A stretch of 64,000 nucleotides of DNA from Stenotrophomonas sp. VV52 (GCF_002893095.1 NZ_PKQQ01000006.1:248001-312000); one strand, 5' to 3'. Shown: positions 45,465 through 56,172, counted from the first letter of the stretch. Notes: generated by a model not told the origin, from the sequence alone. Made by a program: numbers and translations.

Positions 45465-47573
45465 ATGCCTATGCCCTGGATCCTGCTGCTGTCGCTGTTG
45501 CTGCTCACCTGGCTGCTGCTCGCCTCGGGTCGCTGGGCATGGTGGAAGGCCAGCTTGATGTCGGTGCTGTTGCTGGCGCTCAGCGCGTGGTGGCTGATCA
45601 ACAAGTTGTCCGGGGACGGACTGAATGCAGCAACGCTGTACCACCTTGGCGCCGACATGGAAGGCGCCGGTGTATCGGACTTCAAGGGCTACATCGCCGG
45701 CTTCATCGCACTGGTCCTGCTTTCGCTGCTGCCGCTGCTCACCCCGCGGATCAAGCGCTGGCACCGCACCGCACACGGCCGCAGCGTGTTTGCCGGCTTC
45801 CTTGCGCTGTGGGTGGTGGCTATCGGGGTCAGCCCGCTGTACCGCGACGGCCAGCGCCTCTACCAGCAGACGCGTCCGGTCGACTACAGCATGGTGGCGC
45901 CGGAGTATCGCGTCCCGCAGCAGGCGTTGCGTACGCCGCGCAACATTGTGTGGATCTACGGCGAAAGCCTGGAACGCACCTATCTGGATGAAACCGCATT
46001 CCCGGGGCTGATGCCCAACCTGAACCGCCTCGCCGGCCAGTCGCTGGACGTGCGCGGCCTGGTGTCGGCCGAAGGGGGCGGCTGGACCATCGCCGGACTG
46101 GTGTCGTCCATGTGCGGCGTGCCGCTGACCACCGCGCAGGGCGATGAGAACAGCATGGACCGCATGGGCAGCTTCCTGCCCGAAGCAGTGTGCCTGGGCG
46201 ACTATCTCAAGCAGCAGGGCTACACCAACCACTACATGGGCGGCGCCAACGGGCTGTTTGCCGGCAAGGGCCAGTTCCTGGCCACGCACGGTTTCGACGC
46301 AGTCGACGACCTGGCGTGGTTCAAGCAGCAGAAGATCGCGCGTTCGCACTTCTCGCCGTGGGGCGTGCACGACGATGTGCTGTTGGACAAGGCCTTCGAC
46401 CGCTTCATGCAGCTGTCCAAGGCCGGCCAGCCGTTCATGCTGACCACCCTGACCATGGACACCCACCACCCGGCCGGCCACCTGCCGGTGGCGTGCAAGC
46501 GCACCCGCTACCAGAGCGAGTACGGCAACATCGGCATGCTCAATGCGCTCAAGTGCACCGACGTGCTGATCTCGAAGCTGGTCGACCGCATCCAGGCCAG
46601 CGCCTACGGGGATGACACCCTGATCGTGATCGCCTCCGACCACCTGGCCATGCCCAATGACCTGAGCCACATCCTGGCCAGGCAGACGCGCGAGAACCTG
46701 CTGCTGTTCCTGGGCAAGGACATCGCGCCGCGCCAGCTGGCCGCGCGCAACGGCTCGACCCTGGATTCGGGCGCTACCCTGCTCAGCCTGGTCGACCCCG
46801 GGATCGGTGAGATCGGCTTTGGCCGTTCGCTGCTGCACCCGGAGCAGTCCAACAGCGCCAGTGCCGCCGCGTTCCGCGAGGGTGGCAAGGACTTCCCGCG
46901 CTACCTGGCCTTCTCGCGCTCGCTGTGGCTGGGCGACAAGACCCGCCAGCTGCGCATCGATGAGGACAACCAGGTGGTGATCGGCCTGCAGCACGTGCAG
47001 CCGCCGGTGCTGCTGGAGTACGACAAGACCTGGGACCTCAAGTCGGTCTACCTGGAAAACACCTCCAAGCAGTTCGACCTGGCCGACCCGGCCAACACAC
47101 TGGCGTACGTGGATCGCTGCACCGCCTTCGAGGACGGCTCGGCCGACGGCGACTGGTGCGCGATGCTGGTCAATCGCGACAAGGGCATCAAGCTTTATCG
47201 CGACGACCAGCTGCGCCAGGGCTTCGCCGTGGACGCGCCGCTGGACCCGTTCAACGGCCCGCGCCCGAGCATCCGCCAGGCGCACATGATTACCCAGAAG
47301 GGCCGCCGCACCCGCGCCGGCCAGTACATGCTGCAGCTGGTCGCGAAACAGTCGCCCGACCGCGGCTTCTGGATCGAAGCGGTGTCGTCCAAGCGCAAGG
47401 TGGTGGTGGCCCAGCAGTGGGTACAGCCCGATGCCGACGGCCGCATCACGGTGCCGGTCGGGCTGGACCACGAAGTGGATGACCTGGAAATCCGCGCCTG
47501 GTTGAACCATGCCGAGAAGCTGGCGGTGGACACGTTTGCGCTGATCCCGTCACGACGTGGCAATCGCGGCTGA
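45465..47573 (+). CDS. opgB: Phosphoglycerol transferase I (OpgB/MdoB)
   Basis: About 700 residues; E. coli OpgB has 763. The N-terminus has four hydrophobic helices, then a periplasmic sulfatase-like domain with IVWIYGESLERTYLDETAFP, EGGGWTIAGLVSSMCGVPL (Thr nucleophile), TLTMDTHHPAGHLPV, IASDHLAMPN (metal ligands) and GATLLSLVDPGIGEIGFGRS. It moves phosphoglycerol from phosphatidylglycerol onto periplasmic glucans. Several in-frame ATGs (45423, 45462, 45465, 45471) and no clear ribosome binding site leave the exact start open. A single gene after the ABC1 kinase. Confidence 0.9.
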   Translation: MPMPWILLLSLLLLTWLLLASGRWAWWKASLMSVLLLALSAWWLINKLSGDGLNAATLYHLGADMEGAGVSDFKGYIAGFIALVLLSLLPLLTPRIKRWHRTAHGRSVFAGFLALWVVAIGVSPLYRDGQRLYQQTRPVDYSMVAPEYRVPQQALRTPRNIVWIYGESLERTYLDETAFPGLMPNLNRLAGQSLDVRGLVSAEGGGWTIAGLVSSMCGVPLTTAQGDENSMDRMGSFLPEAVCLGDYLKQQGYTNHYMGGANGLFAGKGQFLATHGFDAVDDLAWFKQQKIARSHFSPWGVHDDVLLDKAFDRFMQLSKAGQPFMLTTLTMDTHHPAGHLPVACKRTRYQSEYGNIGMLNALKCTDVLISKLVDRIQASAYGDDTLIVIASDHLAMPNDLSHILARQTRENLLLFLGKDIAPRQLAARNGSTLDSGATLLSLVDPGIGEIGFGRSLLHPEQSNSASAAAFREGGKDFPRYLAFSRSLWLGDKTRQLRIDEDNQVVIGLQHVQPPVLLEYDKTWDLKSVYLENTSKQFDLADPANTLAYVDRCTAFEDGSADGDWCAMLVNRDKGIKLYRDDQLRQGFAVDAPLDPFNGPRPSIRQAHMITQKGRRTRAGQYMLQLVAKQSPDRGFWIEAVSSKRKVVVAQQWVQPDADGRITVPVGLDHEVDDLEIRAWLNHAEKLAVDTFALIPSRRGNRG

Positions 47574-47684
47574 AAGTGGCGCTGCGGGCTGTACAGCGCG
47601 CCCGTTCTGCGATGACACGCACAGCCTGATCGACGCTGGATCGGCAGAATCGGCGCCCGCCGCTGTCGATCCGGGGAGCACATC

Positions 47685-50600
47685 ATGCTGGGCACACTGC
47701 AGGGCGCGGGCCGCACCTCGGCGCCGCCGCCCGTTGCGGTTCCTGCACCGATGGAACCGACACCCGGCGTTGCGCCCGTCAGCCTGCGCAATGGGGCGTG
47801 GGGTCATGGCAATGACACGACCGACGTCCCACTGTCCCCTGCGCTGACGCGCCTGTTGCGACGCTGCCCGCTGCTTCCTTCCGAGCTCGCCCGGGTCGAA
47901 GCGCGGCTCAATGAAGCGCTTGCCGCCACGTCGCCAGACGCGCTGGGCACGCTGTTGGCAGCCGCGCTGAGAGATGCGCCGCTGCCAGCCCGACCCACGG
48001 CGCTCGACAACGCGCTTGCCGCCCAGCCCACCGTGCCGATGCCGGTGGCGGACGCGTGGCAGCGGGAATGTGCCCGGGTCGTAGCGGCCCTGCTCAGCGG
48101 GCTGGGCCAGCTGCAGTGCAGGCGCGCGGCCGGCATGGCGCTGTATGCCGTCAGCAATGCGGCTTTGGGACCGGAGGGCGCGCGCCTGCTGGCGTGGTCG
48201 CAGCAGGCAGCGGCGCTGCCACAGGTGCTGCAGGCGCGGCGCGTGCTGCCCTGGTTGGAGTGGCTGTGCCAGCTGCCGCTGCCCTCGTTGCGCGGTGGCG
48301 CGTGGGTCGAACCGCTGATCGCGTTGCTGCCGCACTGGCTGGAGGGCGTGCTGCAGCAGGCCGCTTCCGGACATCGCATGCTGCACCGGACACTGGAACT
48401 GCCGTCCACGCCGCTGCGCCTGCTGCTGCTCGGCACGGCGTGGGCCCTATGGTTCCGGCAGCAGCCGACCGCAGCGCCGGCCACGACGACCGGGCAGCGC
48501 CTGGCGCGATTGCCCGCGGCGCTCGACCAGCTGGACCGGGTCGGCACCGGCGCACGCGCGCTGTTCGAGCCTGCCAGGTCCGAACTCCCGGATGCCGCGT
48601 CGGCGCCCCGGCACTGCACGGCGCTCGCCGCCACGGGTGCATCTGCCTCCACGCACCTGCTGCACCCTGCGCTGCCTGTGGCCATGGCCGGCGCAGCCAC
48701 CGTGCCTGCGCTGGCGCGGCAGTTCGGGCCGCGACGGGGTGTAGCCCTGGCGGCCGGCGTGGCCACCGCCACGGCCGGCGCCGGCCTGGCTGTGTGGGCG
48801 TTCAACGCTGCGGCCACGTCGGCGCCCCGCACCGGCAGCACGCGGTTCGAACCGTTGACGCGGGCTGGAGAACCACGCGACGTCGACACTCGGCGCGAAG
48901 CGCCCCGACGACCGACGCGTTCGCTGGATCCGTGGGCAACGGGGCAGGACGAAGCGGCGGCACAGGACCAGGTCGCCTTGATCGAGTCGCTCTGGACGCT
49001 GCGCGATGCCGCCGTCACCCAAGGCAGCGTAACCATTCCGCATACCGCGTTCAGTCCCGCGATCGGATCACCGTTCGCGGTGGCACTGCTGGCCATACGG
49101 GAGCAGCTGGGCTGGCTCTACCGCCAGGACGACTTCCAGCAACGTCTGTACGCCGAGCGCACGCCGCCCTCGACGATACGGGTGGCCGACGGCCAGGTGC
49201 ATGCCGCACGGGCGACCTCGGGCACGGTGATCCAGCTGCATCCGCAGTTCGATGCGGACGGTATCAACACCTGGTCGACGCCCACCGAAGTGCTGCTGTT
49301 GGACCTGCAGCGCAGCGTGCGCACGGCTGGCGGCTGTTTCGACAATGCCGTTCCCGGCCGCCTCGACTGTGCGCTGGGGTTTTACCTGGGCCACCCCATG
49401 TCCACCAGCACGCAGCGACCGCTCGCGATCGACAGCGCCATCCAGCAGCTGGAGCGACGCCTGCAGTTGCCCGACGGGCAGACCGCCACGACCAACGAGA
49501 CCACGATGCTTCGGGAGCTTCAGCACCAGGTCCGGCAGCTCAAAGCAGCGCCGATCCGCGGGCTGGAACCGATCTGGCGCAGCTGGCGGCCCGATCCGCG
49601 CTCGCACCTGGGCCACAACATGGCACTGGCGCGCAGCCTGCTGCTGCAGGTGTCCCAGCACGCCGAGGTCATCGCGCTGTGCTGGCACCACCACGCCGAC
49701 CCAGCCCAACTGGAGTATCCCGCGCACGGTCCAGTGCTGGCCCGCGGCCTGCAGGACACCCGCGCCGTACCGCTGTTCGACGCCGGCCAACCGCCTGCGG
49801 CGTTGGCCGCCATCGACAGCCTGCTGCGCGGCCTCTCCACCCTGCTGCATGCCCCGGTGCGCTCGGATGGTCGGCTGCGGATGCCGGAGATGCTGGCCTA
49901 CTACGCCGCACCGCTGCCTGCCGCGCCGATCGACGACGCACCGTTCGACGCCTGCCTGGCGGCGCTCGACCGGCAACTGGCGCCACCTCCGCCGCCGACG
50001 CCGCAACCCCGTCGCGTGGAGGTCGAGTGGGACGAACGCACCGACGCTTTGGCGCAGCAGGATCACCAGCGGCTGCTGAACCACCTGTGGGAGCGCTTCG
50101 ATGCACGGCCCCACAGCTGGGAGGAAGCGCTTGAACAGCAGAGCCTGGCGCCCACCGCGTCCTCGCCGCTGCTGGCAGCATGGCGCAAGGCACAGCAGCA
50201 GCTTCGCCAGGTCTACGAGCAGCCTGTGATCTGGCTGGACATGCGCCGCCAGAACGCCACCTTCCCTACCCTGCGGGTAGGGACCGACGGGCTCACCGCA
50301 CAGGTGCGCGGCGGCGGGCGCAGCGTGATCATCGCCGACAGCCTGGCCAGCCGCATGGCGCCTCCGCTGTCGGACTGGCTGGAAGCGCTTTACCGCATGA
50401 CCGACCGGTTCGGCCGGTTCTCGCCCGGTACATCGGTACCGCTGGCAAATGCCCTCCAGTTCCACGGCGCGTTGCCGCCGCTCTCGACAGCACCCTGCGC
50501 GATGCCCCTACTCTGCACACAGGCCCGCCTGCTGCTGGCCATCGCGCGGGTGCACGAGCGCTGGCTGCGGCAAACCCCGATGCAACCGGCCTGGCGCCAG

Positions 50601-53600
50601 GCGAGCAATGAGCTGCAGGATCTCGCCCAGCTGCTCACGCATCACCCCGACGCAACCGGCGAGGACCATCGTGCCGCACTGGGCACCGCTACTACGACAA
50701 ACCTGCATCCGGCACTCCATGCCTTCGCCGGACTGCTGGCCTCGCCTGGGCTGCAGGCCACGCTGCAGCGTCGGCAGCTGGTGCCGCGCTGGCTGGGCGT
50801 GGATGTCGAAGGCAACGTGGCTGTGCAGGATGCGGCAGGCGTGCTGCATCCGCTCGACCGCAACGACACCTGGCAGCACGACCCTGACGCCATGCCGCAG
50901 CTGGCCACCCTGCGCGCGGTCGCGTACCAGCTGGGTAGCCAGGTCCGTTCCGACGGTCGGGTCAATGTATCGGACATCCTGACCGCGCATGGCGGCTGCG
51001 GGCCCGAAGAGGAAACCCACTACGACGGTGCGGCACGCTGCGTGGAGCGCCTGCTGGCGGAACTGCGGCTGGGTATGCGCGCGGACCTGCTGCATGCGTG
51101 GGATGTACTGGATGCCAGCGACCTTGCCCAGGTTCGCGCCACCACTTCTGACTTCCTTGCGCAGCGCGCTCCTGGCGACCAGACCCTGCTGGAGTATCTC
51201 GCCCGGCCGCTGGTCGAACGCGGCGAGATGGCCTGGGACCAGGTGCACCGTGCCAGCCATTTTGTCGCCGCCATGGCGCGTACGCCGCGCGCGGAGGTGC
51301 TGCAGACCGCGTTGCTGCGCGCGCTCGGCTGGTACCAGGGCAGCCTCCATGCGCCCACCTCGCCGACGCTGCTGGCCAGCCTGATGCGGGTGGCGATCGT
51401 GCTGGACCTGGGTCCACCCTCGAACCGCGATGCGCGGGTGCTGCTGGGCTACCGGCTGCACAAGCCGTCCAACTGGGGGCGCACCTTCGCCGAGATCCGG
51501 CTGGACTTCCTCGATTACCTGCGCAGCATGGGGCGCGTTCCCACCTCGATGCTCGGCATGGCGACGACACTGGCCCTGCAGGACGCGGCGCCGGAACTGC
51601 TGACGCGCGATGTGCCGCCCAATCTGGTGTATGCCAACACCATCGCTTCGATCCATTTCGTCGCGGGGGTGCACCTGGCCGAGCGCATCCGTCGCGGACT
51701 GTCGCAGCAGATGCGGTTCAGTGAACTGCTGACCCTTTCGGCCGACCTGATGGAGGGCAAGGACGTGCCCGAGCTGGTCAAACGGCTGACCCTGCAGGCA
51801 CGACGCCTGCCAACCCACGACTGGTACGTGTTCCGCCAGCTGGACCGGGGATCTTCGCGACCGATGCGCCGCGCCGAGCGCATCGAGGCGGCCCTGCTGG
51901 CCTTCGACCATCGAGTGGCCGACATCGAGCGCGCGGTAGCCGACGTACTGGCCCCGCTGCCTTACCGCATGCCGTTGGTGGAGGCGGAAATCCGCCGGCT
52001 GTTTCCGCGGTTCCCCGGGGTGCTCGCCGAACATGCATGGAATTCCACCGGCTTCCTGCTCTGCCACGACGACAACCACTTCGGCCGCAGCTTCCCGTTC
52101 TTCGAGCTGGTGGCTGGCGGTGCGCTGCGCAACAGCAGCGACCGTTGGCGGCCGTGCCGCACCTTCGTTCCCGACACGCCGCTCAACCACGCACAGGGTA
52201 ATCCCCGCTACGAGGCCGCACTGCAGAACGCTTATGCGCGCATGAAGCCGACGCTGCCACGCCTGGCAGACATCAACGCGCGCTATCAGCGTCGCTTCGA
52301 CGCGTACTTCCGCAACGCGCAGCGTGGCTACGGCGTGCTGATCGAAGAGGCGCTGTACCAGCGACCCGAAGAAGAGCGCGATGCGTTGCGGCGCGGCGAT
52401 GTCCAGGTGTTCACCCTGCGCACGCATGAGCCCGACCTGGAAGCCCGGCAGGAAACCCGCAACGACACCGACCCGTATCGTGGCCGCTTCGGCGTGGTGT
52501 ATACCCTGAACATGACCGGCCAGCTGCGCCACTTCCAGCTGTTCCCGCTGCAGAGCCGGATCGTGCCGTTGCCGTTGGACGGGGCCCTGCCGCTCGGCGG
52601 CGAACTGCAGAAGCGCAAGGTTCGCCTGCGCAGCGGCAACATGGCCACCGTGCACGTCCGTCGCGGCACGCCGCTGCCAGTGGACTGGGACGCGTATGCC
52701 AGCGACAAGGCACCTGCCGCCGGCAGGCTCTCCAACGTGATCGTCGAGCCGCTGCTGGTGCCTCCCCGCACGGGCGACCGCGACAATGTCACCCGCTCAC
52801 CGTTCCATGCGCTGATCGAACCGGTCCAGTACGGGTTCTTCTGGCTGGACAGGGAAAGCTTCGGAGGCGAGGGCATGGCCCTGACCGGTTACGAGATCTA
52901 CCTGGGTGGCGCGCCCTTCTGGCTCAGCGCCGTGGACTTCATCGTGCCGTTCGTGGAGAACCTGCGCCGGATCTCGTCGAAGAACCGCAACGAGTTCGCC
53001 ATGGCCGCCTTCGGGCTATACCTGGAAGCGATCATCGTGGTCGGGCCGGTGGCCAGCGGCATGGTGAAGGTGCTGGCCAGGCCCGGGATGAAGCTCACCG
53101 TGCCGCGCCTTGCCGAGCTCTCCAAGGTGCTTGGCCGCGGCACCGTGGACGCGCTCAACCCGGCCGCCGGCAGCGTGGCACTGCTTCGCGTGGGCGTCAG
53201 CGTGGTCCAGCGCACCGCGCGCGGCAGGCTGCGCTTCCTGTGGAAGGTGATGGGTCGGCAACCCCCGCCCGCCCGCGCCCTGGGCATGCGCTGGGCGATG
53301 CGCGAAGGCATGGCCATTGCAAAGGAAGGCAGCTCGCTCGCTTCGCCGTTGTATGAGATCAAGATGCGCACCGTGGATGGCATTCCCGGCGCAATGGTGT
53401 CGCCCCCGCCCATCGCCAGCGGCAGTCGCACCCTGCACCTGGTCGACCCTGCCACGCTGACCCTGTACGGGCCGGCATTGCAGGAACGGCTGGGCGAAGG
53501 CGGCAACGCGGCCGGCATGCTGATCAAGGTAGGCGGCAGCCCGCGCACCCCGCACGTGTCGCCGGGCAAGGCGCTCAAGCCGATCAAGCAGGGCGGCAAG

Positions 53601-53702
53601 GCCTCCGACGAAGACGCCGACGACGAACAGGGCGAGCTGCAGCCGCCTGTGGTGATCCTGCCCGACCACCGCGCACTGGGCGTGCCGGCGGCCCATCGCT
53701 GA
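47685..53702 (+). CDS. Giant protein of unknown function (2005 residues) with an internal duplication
   Basis: One open frame of 6018 bases with ATG and GGGGAG seven bases upstream. No domain is recognisable. Residues 325-372 form a hydrophobic segment; another lies near residues 1765-1800 (MAAFGLYLEAIIVVGPVASG). A unit of about 365 residues is present twice, at roughly 430-790 and 795-1150: SPFAVALLAIREQLGWLY at 462 matches SPLLAAWRKAQQQLRQVY at 827, and VRSDGR recurs at 725 and 1087. The C-terminal third has HAWNSTGFLLCHDDNHFGRS and VQYGFFWLDRESFGGEG. Large size, no signal peptide and toxin-like alternation of soluble and hydrophobic parts suggest a secreted or cell-contact toxin, but there is no neighbouring immunity or secretion gene. 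Ala/Arg/Leu-rich, codon use like the host. Confidence 0.85.
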   Translation: MLGTLQGAGRTSAPPPVAVPAPMEPTPGVAPVSLRNGAWGHGNDTTDVPLSPALTRLLRRCPLLPSELARVEARLNEALAATSPDALGTLLAAALRDAPLPARPTALDNALAAQPTVPMPVADAWQRECARVVAALLSGLGQLQCRRAAGMALYAVSNAALGPEGARLLAWSQQAAALPQVLQARRVLPWLEWLCQLPLPSLRGGAWVEPLIALLPHWLEGVLQQAASGHRMLHRTLELPSTPLRLLLLGTAWALWFRQQPTAAPATTTGQRLARLPAALDQLDRVGTGARALFEPARSELPDAASAPRHCTALAATGASASTHLLHPALPVAMAGAATVPALARQFGPRRGVALAAGVATATAGAGLAVWAFNAAATSAPRTGSTRFEPLTRAGEPRDVDTRREAPRRPTRSLDPWATGQDEAAAQDQVALIESLWTLRDAAVTQGSVTIPHTAFSPAIGSPFAVALLAIREQLGWLYRQDDFQQRLYAERTPPSTIRVADGQVHAARATSGTVIQLHPQFDADGINTWSTPTEVLLLDLQRSVRTAGGCFDNAVPGRLDCALGFYLGHPMSTSTQRPLAIDSAIQQLERRLQLPDGQTATTNETTMLRELQHQVRQLKAAPIRGLEPIWRSWRPDPRSHLGHNMALARSLLLQVSQHAEVIALCWHHHADPAQLEYPAHGPVLARGLQDTRAVPLFDAGQPPAALAAIDSLLRGLSTLLHAPVRSDGRLRMPEMLAYYAAPLPAAPIDDAPFDACLAALDRQLAPPPPPTPQPRRVEVEWDERTDALAQQDHQRLLNHLWERFDARPHSWEEALEQQSLAPTASSPLLAAWRKAQQQLRQVYEQPVIWLDMRRQNATFPTLRVGTDGLTAQVRGGGRSVIIADSLASRMAPPLSDWLEALYRMTDRFGRFSPGTSVPLANALQFHGALPPLSTAPCAMPLLCTQARLLLAIARVHERWLRQTPMQPAWRQASNELQDLAQLLTHHPDATGEDHRAALGTATTTNLHPALHAFAGLLASPGLQATLQRRQLVPRWLGVDVEGNVAVQDAAGVLHPLDRNDTWQHDPDAMPQLATLRAVAYQLGSQVRSDGRVNVSDILTAHGGCGPEEETHYDGAARCVERLLAELRLGMRADLLHAWDVLDASDLAQVRATTSDFLAQRAPGDQTLLEYLARPLVERGEMAWDQVHRASHFVAAMARTPRAEVLQTALLRALGWYQGSLHAPTSPTLLASLMRVAIVLDLGPPSNRDARVLLGYRLHKPSNWGRTFAEIRLDFLDYLRSMGRVPTSMLGMATTLALQDAAPELLTRDVPPNLVYANTIASIHFVAGVHLAERIRRGLSQQMRFSELLTLSADLMEGKDVPELVKRLTLQARRLPTHDWYVFRQLDRGSSRPMRRAERIEAALLAFDHRVADIERAVADVLAPLPYRMPLVEAEIRRLFPRFPGVLAEHAWNSTGFLLCHDDNHFGRSFPFFELVAGGALRNSSDRWRPCRTFVPDTPLNHAQGNPRYEAALQNAYARMKPTLPRLADINARYQRRFDAYFRNAQRGYGVLIEEALYQRPEEERDALRRGDVQVFTLRTHEPDLEARQETRNDTDPYRGRFGVVYTLNMTGQLRHFQLFPLQSRIVPLPLDGALPLGGELQKRKVRLRSGNMATVHVRRGTPLPVDWDAYASDKAPAAGRLSNVIVEPLLVPPRTGDRDNVTRSPFHALIEPVQYGFFWLDRESFGGEGMALTGYEIYLGGAPFWLSAVDFIVPFVENLRRISSKNRNEFAMAAFGLYLEAIIVVGPVASGMVKVLARPGMKLTVPRLAELSKVLGRGTVDALNPAAGSVALLRVGVSVVQRTARGRLRFLWKVMGRQPPPARALGMRWAMREGMAIAKEGSSLASPLYEIKMRTVDGIPGAMVSPPPIASGSRTLHLVDPATLTLYGPALQERLGEGGNAAGMLIKVGGSPRTPHVSPGKALKPIKQGGKASDEDADDEQGELQPPVVILPDHRALGVPAAHR

Positions 53703-53721
53703 GACCGGCCGCCGGCGCTGG

Positions 53722-56172
53722 TCAGGGCGTTTCCGGAGGTGGCGCCGGATCCCGGACCAGGTGGATGTCGGTCGGCGCCGACAGGGCGATGCCTGCTGCG
53801 GCGAACTTCTGCAGCATGGTGAAGTACAGGTCGCTGCGCACGCCGTAAACCGCGCGCGGTCCCGAGGTATAGGCGAAGCTGTTGATCGCCACCTGGCCGT
53901 TGGCGATCGAATCGATGAACACCGACGGCGCCGGGTCGGCCAGCACGCCCACGTGGTCGGTGTACGCATCGAGCAGTATCTGCCGCACCAGCGTCACGTC
54001 TGCGCTGAGCGGTACCGTGAACTGGATCTGGATCCGGCCCTGCGCGTTGCCCATGGTCATGTTGCGCACGGTCTTGGTGATCAGCTCGGAATTCGGCACG
54101 ATCAGGGTCGACTTGTCGCCGACCTGGATCTCGGTGGAGCGCACGTTGATCCGCTTGATGTCACCTTCCTGGTCGCCCAGCTTGACCCAGTCGCCGATCT
54201 TCACCGGCCGCTCGGCCAGCAGGATCAGGCCCGATACGAAGTTCTGGGTGATCGCCTGCAGGCCGAAACCGATACCCACCGACAGCGCGCTGACCACCAG
54301 CGCCAGGCGTTCGAAGCCGATCCCCAGCGCGGTCAGCGCCCACAGCACCGCCGCGATGATGCCCAGGTAGCGGGTAACGGTGCTGATCGAATTGCGCGCA
54401 CCGGCGTCCAGCTCGGTCTTGGGCAGGTAGGTGTCGCTCAGCCAGCGCTGGAACGCCTGCATAACCCCCCACACCAGCAGGAAGGCGAGCACCGCATAGA
54501 GGATGTTGCTGGGTTTGAGGGTGATGTTGTCGCCGATGCTGATGCCCTTGGACAGGGTATCCAGGCCACCGTACAGCGCGCTGAGGTTGCCGAACGGCGC
54601 AGTCAATGCAATCACGGCCAGCAGGATCACGCCGATGCGCAGTGCTGCCGACAGCAGCACGCCGGCCTGCACGACGCGCGATTCACTGAGCCCGGTGGTC
54701 AGCAGGACGGTGCGGCCCACGCGGCTGGTGGGGCACAACAGCCACGTGGCCAGGTCGTCGACGAACTTCATCAGCAGCGAGGCGGCCATCAGCACCACCG
54801 CGCCCCAGACCAGCTGCTGGCCGACGAACAGGGCCAGGTTGAGATATCCCAGCAGCGTGGCAATAACCGCCGCGGCCACCACCAGGTGGCCGGCCAGCCG
54901 CGCCACCACGATCCAGCCACTGCGGCGCGGCGGACCCTTGGGCTTGGCATTCGGGTCGGCCTGCGCCTGCGCTTCCAGCTTGGCTTCGGCCTCGTCGGTC
55001 TGGCGGCGGTGCAGGCGTGCCAGCGACACCAGGATGGCGATGATCAGCGCCATGTAGGTGATCGCGATCAGGCCATCGACCGCCACGGTGGTGATGGTGC
55101 TGGTGCGCGCGGCGCGGTTCAGTGCGACCAGCACGATGCTGATCCAGGTCAGCCCGGCCGCACCCCAGGCGTATTTGCGCAGGCGCCAGGCAGCGGCGTC
55201 GTCCAGGTTCAGCAGGCGCCACGACGGGCGCTTGGGTACCAGCAGTGCAGCGCTCAACGCAGTGATGAAGGCCGCGATGAAGGTCGCCACCTGCAACATG
55301 AGGGCCACGTTCTGGAGTCGCGGCGGAATGGCCCCGATGGCGTCCAGCGAGCCCACCACCACCACCCCCGCCAGCCCGGGCAGCAGCGTACCCACCGCCA
55401 GCAGCCACACCGCCAGGCCCGAGCGGCGCAGGCGACCGTCCGGCGCCCGCTCGGACGCCGCGTAGCGGCGACCCGCCGCACGCAACCACAGCCGCAGCGG
55501 GAAGAACATCAACAGCGCCACAGCCAGCCCGGTCAATGGCGCGCTCCAGCCGTGCTGGGCAATGGCCTTGCGCGCGGTGCTTTCGCCCTGCCGGTACAGC
55601 GCGCCCAAGCGCGTCAGGTCAGCCGGCACGTCCTTGGCGAACTGCCGCCACAACGTGGGCGACAGCGGCGAATTGACCTTGCGGGCCAGCTCTTCGCTGA
55701 ACTGGGTGACGCGCATCTTTTCGATGTCCGCGCCCAGCTGCTTGGCATCCACTGCCAGCAACTTGGCGCGCGCGATCGCGGCGGCGATATCGGCGCGCTG
55801 CTGGGTCAGCGACTTTCGCTGCTGGGCCAGCTCGCGCGCCTCCACGGTGCCTTCCGGAACGGTGCCCAGCTGGGTCAGGCGGTTGTCGAGCTGGTCCAGC
55901 TCGGGCTGCAGGCCGCCCTGGGCGGCGTCGGCGTCGCGCTGCACCTTCATGGCGCGGTCGAACAGCGAGCTCAGGGTCTCGCGGGTTTCGGCGTCGGCCA
56001 GCGCGTCGCGGATCGCGTCCAGTTCCTTGCCGGCCTGGGACAGCTGCGCCTTGGGCTGTGCGGTGGGATCGTCGGGGGCCTGCGCCCAGGCCCCGGGGGC
56101 CATGCACAGCCAGACACTCAGCAGCATCGCGGCCAGCGGCCGCAGCAGGGAATTACGAGGACGGAAAGACAA
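53722..56172 (-). CDS. Mechanosensitive ion channel of the MscS family with DUF3772 N-terminus
   Basis: 816 residues. A signal peptide (cleavage after GAWA, about residue 30) leads to a periplasmic coiled-coil region at 40-190 (DUF3772). About eleven membrane helices follow, and the MscS pore and beta domain is near 580-800: ALVVSALSVGIGFGLQAITQNFVSG, the glycine-rich pore helix, then RPVKIGDWVKLGDQEGDIKRINVRSTEI and NSELITKTVRN. It would open on osmotic down-shock to release solutes. Convergent with the giant gene, 19 bases between their stops. Confidence 0.92.
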   Translation of the reverse strand: MSFRPRNSLLRPLAAMLLSVWLCMAPGAWAQAPDDPTAQPKAQLSQAGKELDAIRDALADAETRETLSSLFDRAMKVQRDADAAQGGLQPELDQLDNRLTQLGTVPEGTVEARELAQQRKSLTQQRADIAAAIARAKLLAVDAKQLGADIEKMRVTQFSEELARKVNSPLSPTLWRQFAKDVPADLTRLGALYRQGESTARKAIAQHGWSAPLTGLAVALLMFFPLRLWLRAAGRRYAASERAPDGRLRRSGLAVWLLAVGTLLPGLAGVVVVGSLDAIGAIPPRLQNVALMLQVATFIAAFITALSAALLVPKRPSWRLLNLDDAAAWRLRKYAWGAAGLTWISIVLVALNRAARTSTITTVAVDGLIAITYMALIIAILVSLARLHRRQTDEAEAKLEAQAQADPNAKPKGPPRRSGWIVVARLAGHLVVAAAVIATLLGYLNLALFVGQQLVWGAVVLMAASLLMKFVDDLATWLLCPTSRVGRTVLLTTGLSESRVVQAGVLLSAALRIGVILLAVIALTAPFGNLSALYGGLDTLSKGISIGDNITLKPSNILYAVLAFLLVWGVMQAFQRWLSDTYLPKTELDAGARNSISTVTRYLGIIAAVLWALTALGIGFERLALVVSALSVGIGFGLQAITQNFVSGLILLAERPVKIGDWVKLGDQEGDIKRINVRSTEIQVGDKSTLIVPNSELITKTVRNMTMGNAQGRIQIQFTVPLSADVTLVRQILLDAYTDHVGVLADPAPSVFIDSIANGQVAINSFAYTSGPRAVYGVRSDLYFTMLQKFAAAGIALSAPTDIHLVRDPAPPPETP

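Noticed and set aside
50508-52655. A 715-codon open frame on the minus strand opposite the giant gene
   Set aside because: It is a mirror frame caused by high G+C. Its product is rich in Gln, His, Gly and Arg without a motif, while the plus-strand frame spans the whole 6 kb with a ribosome binding site.
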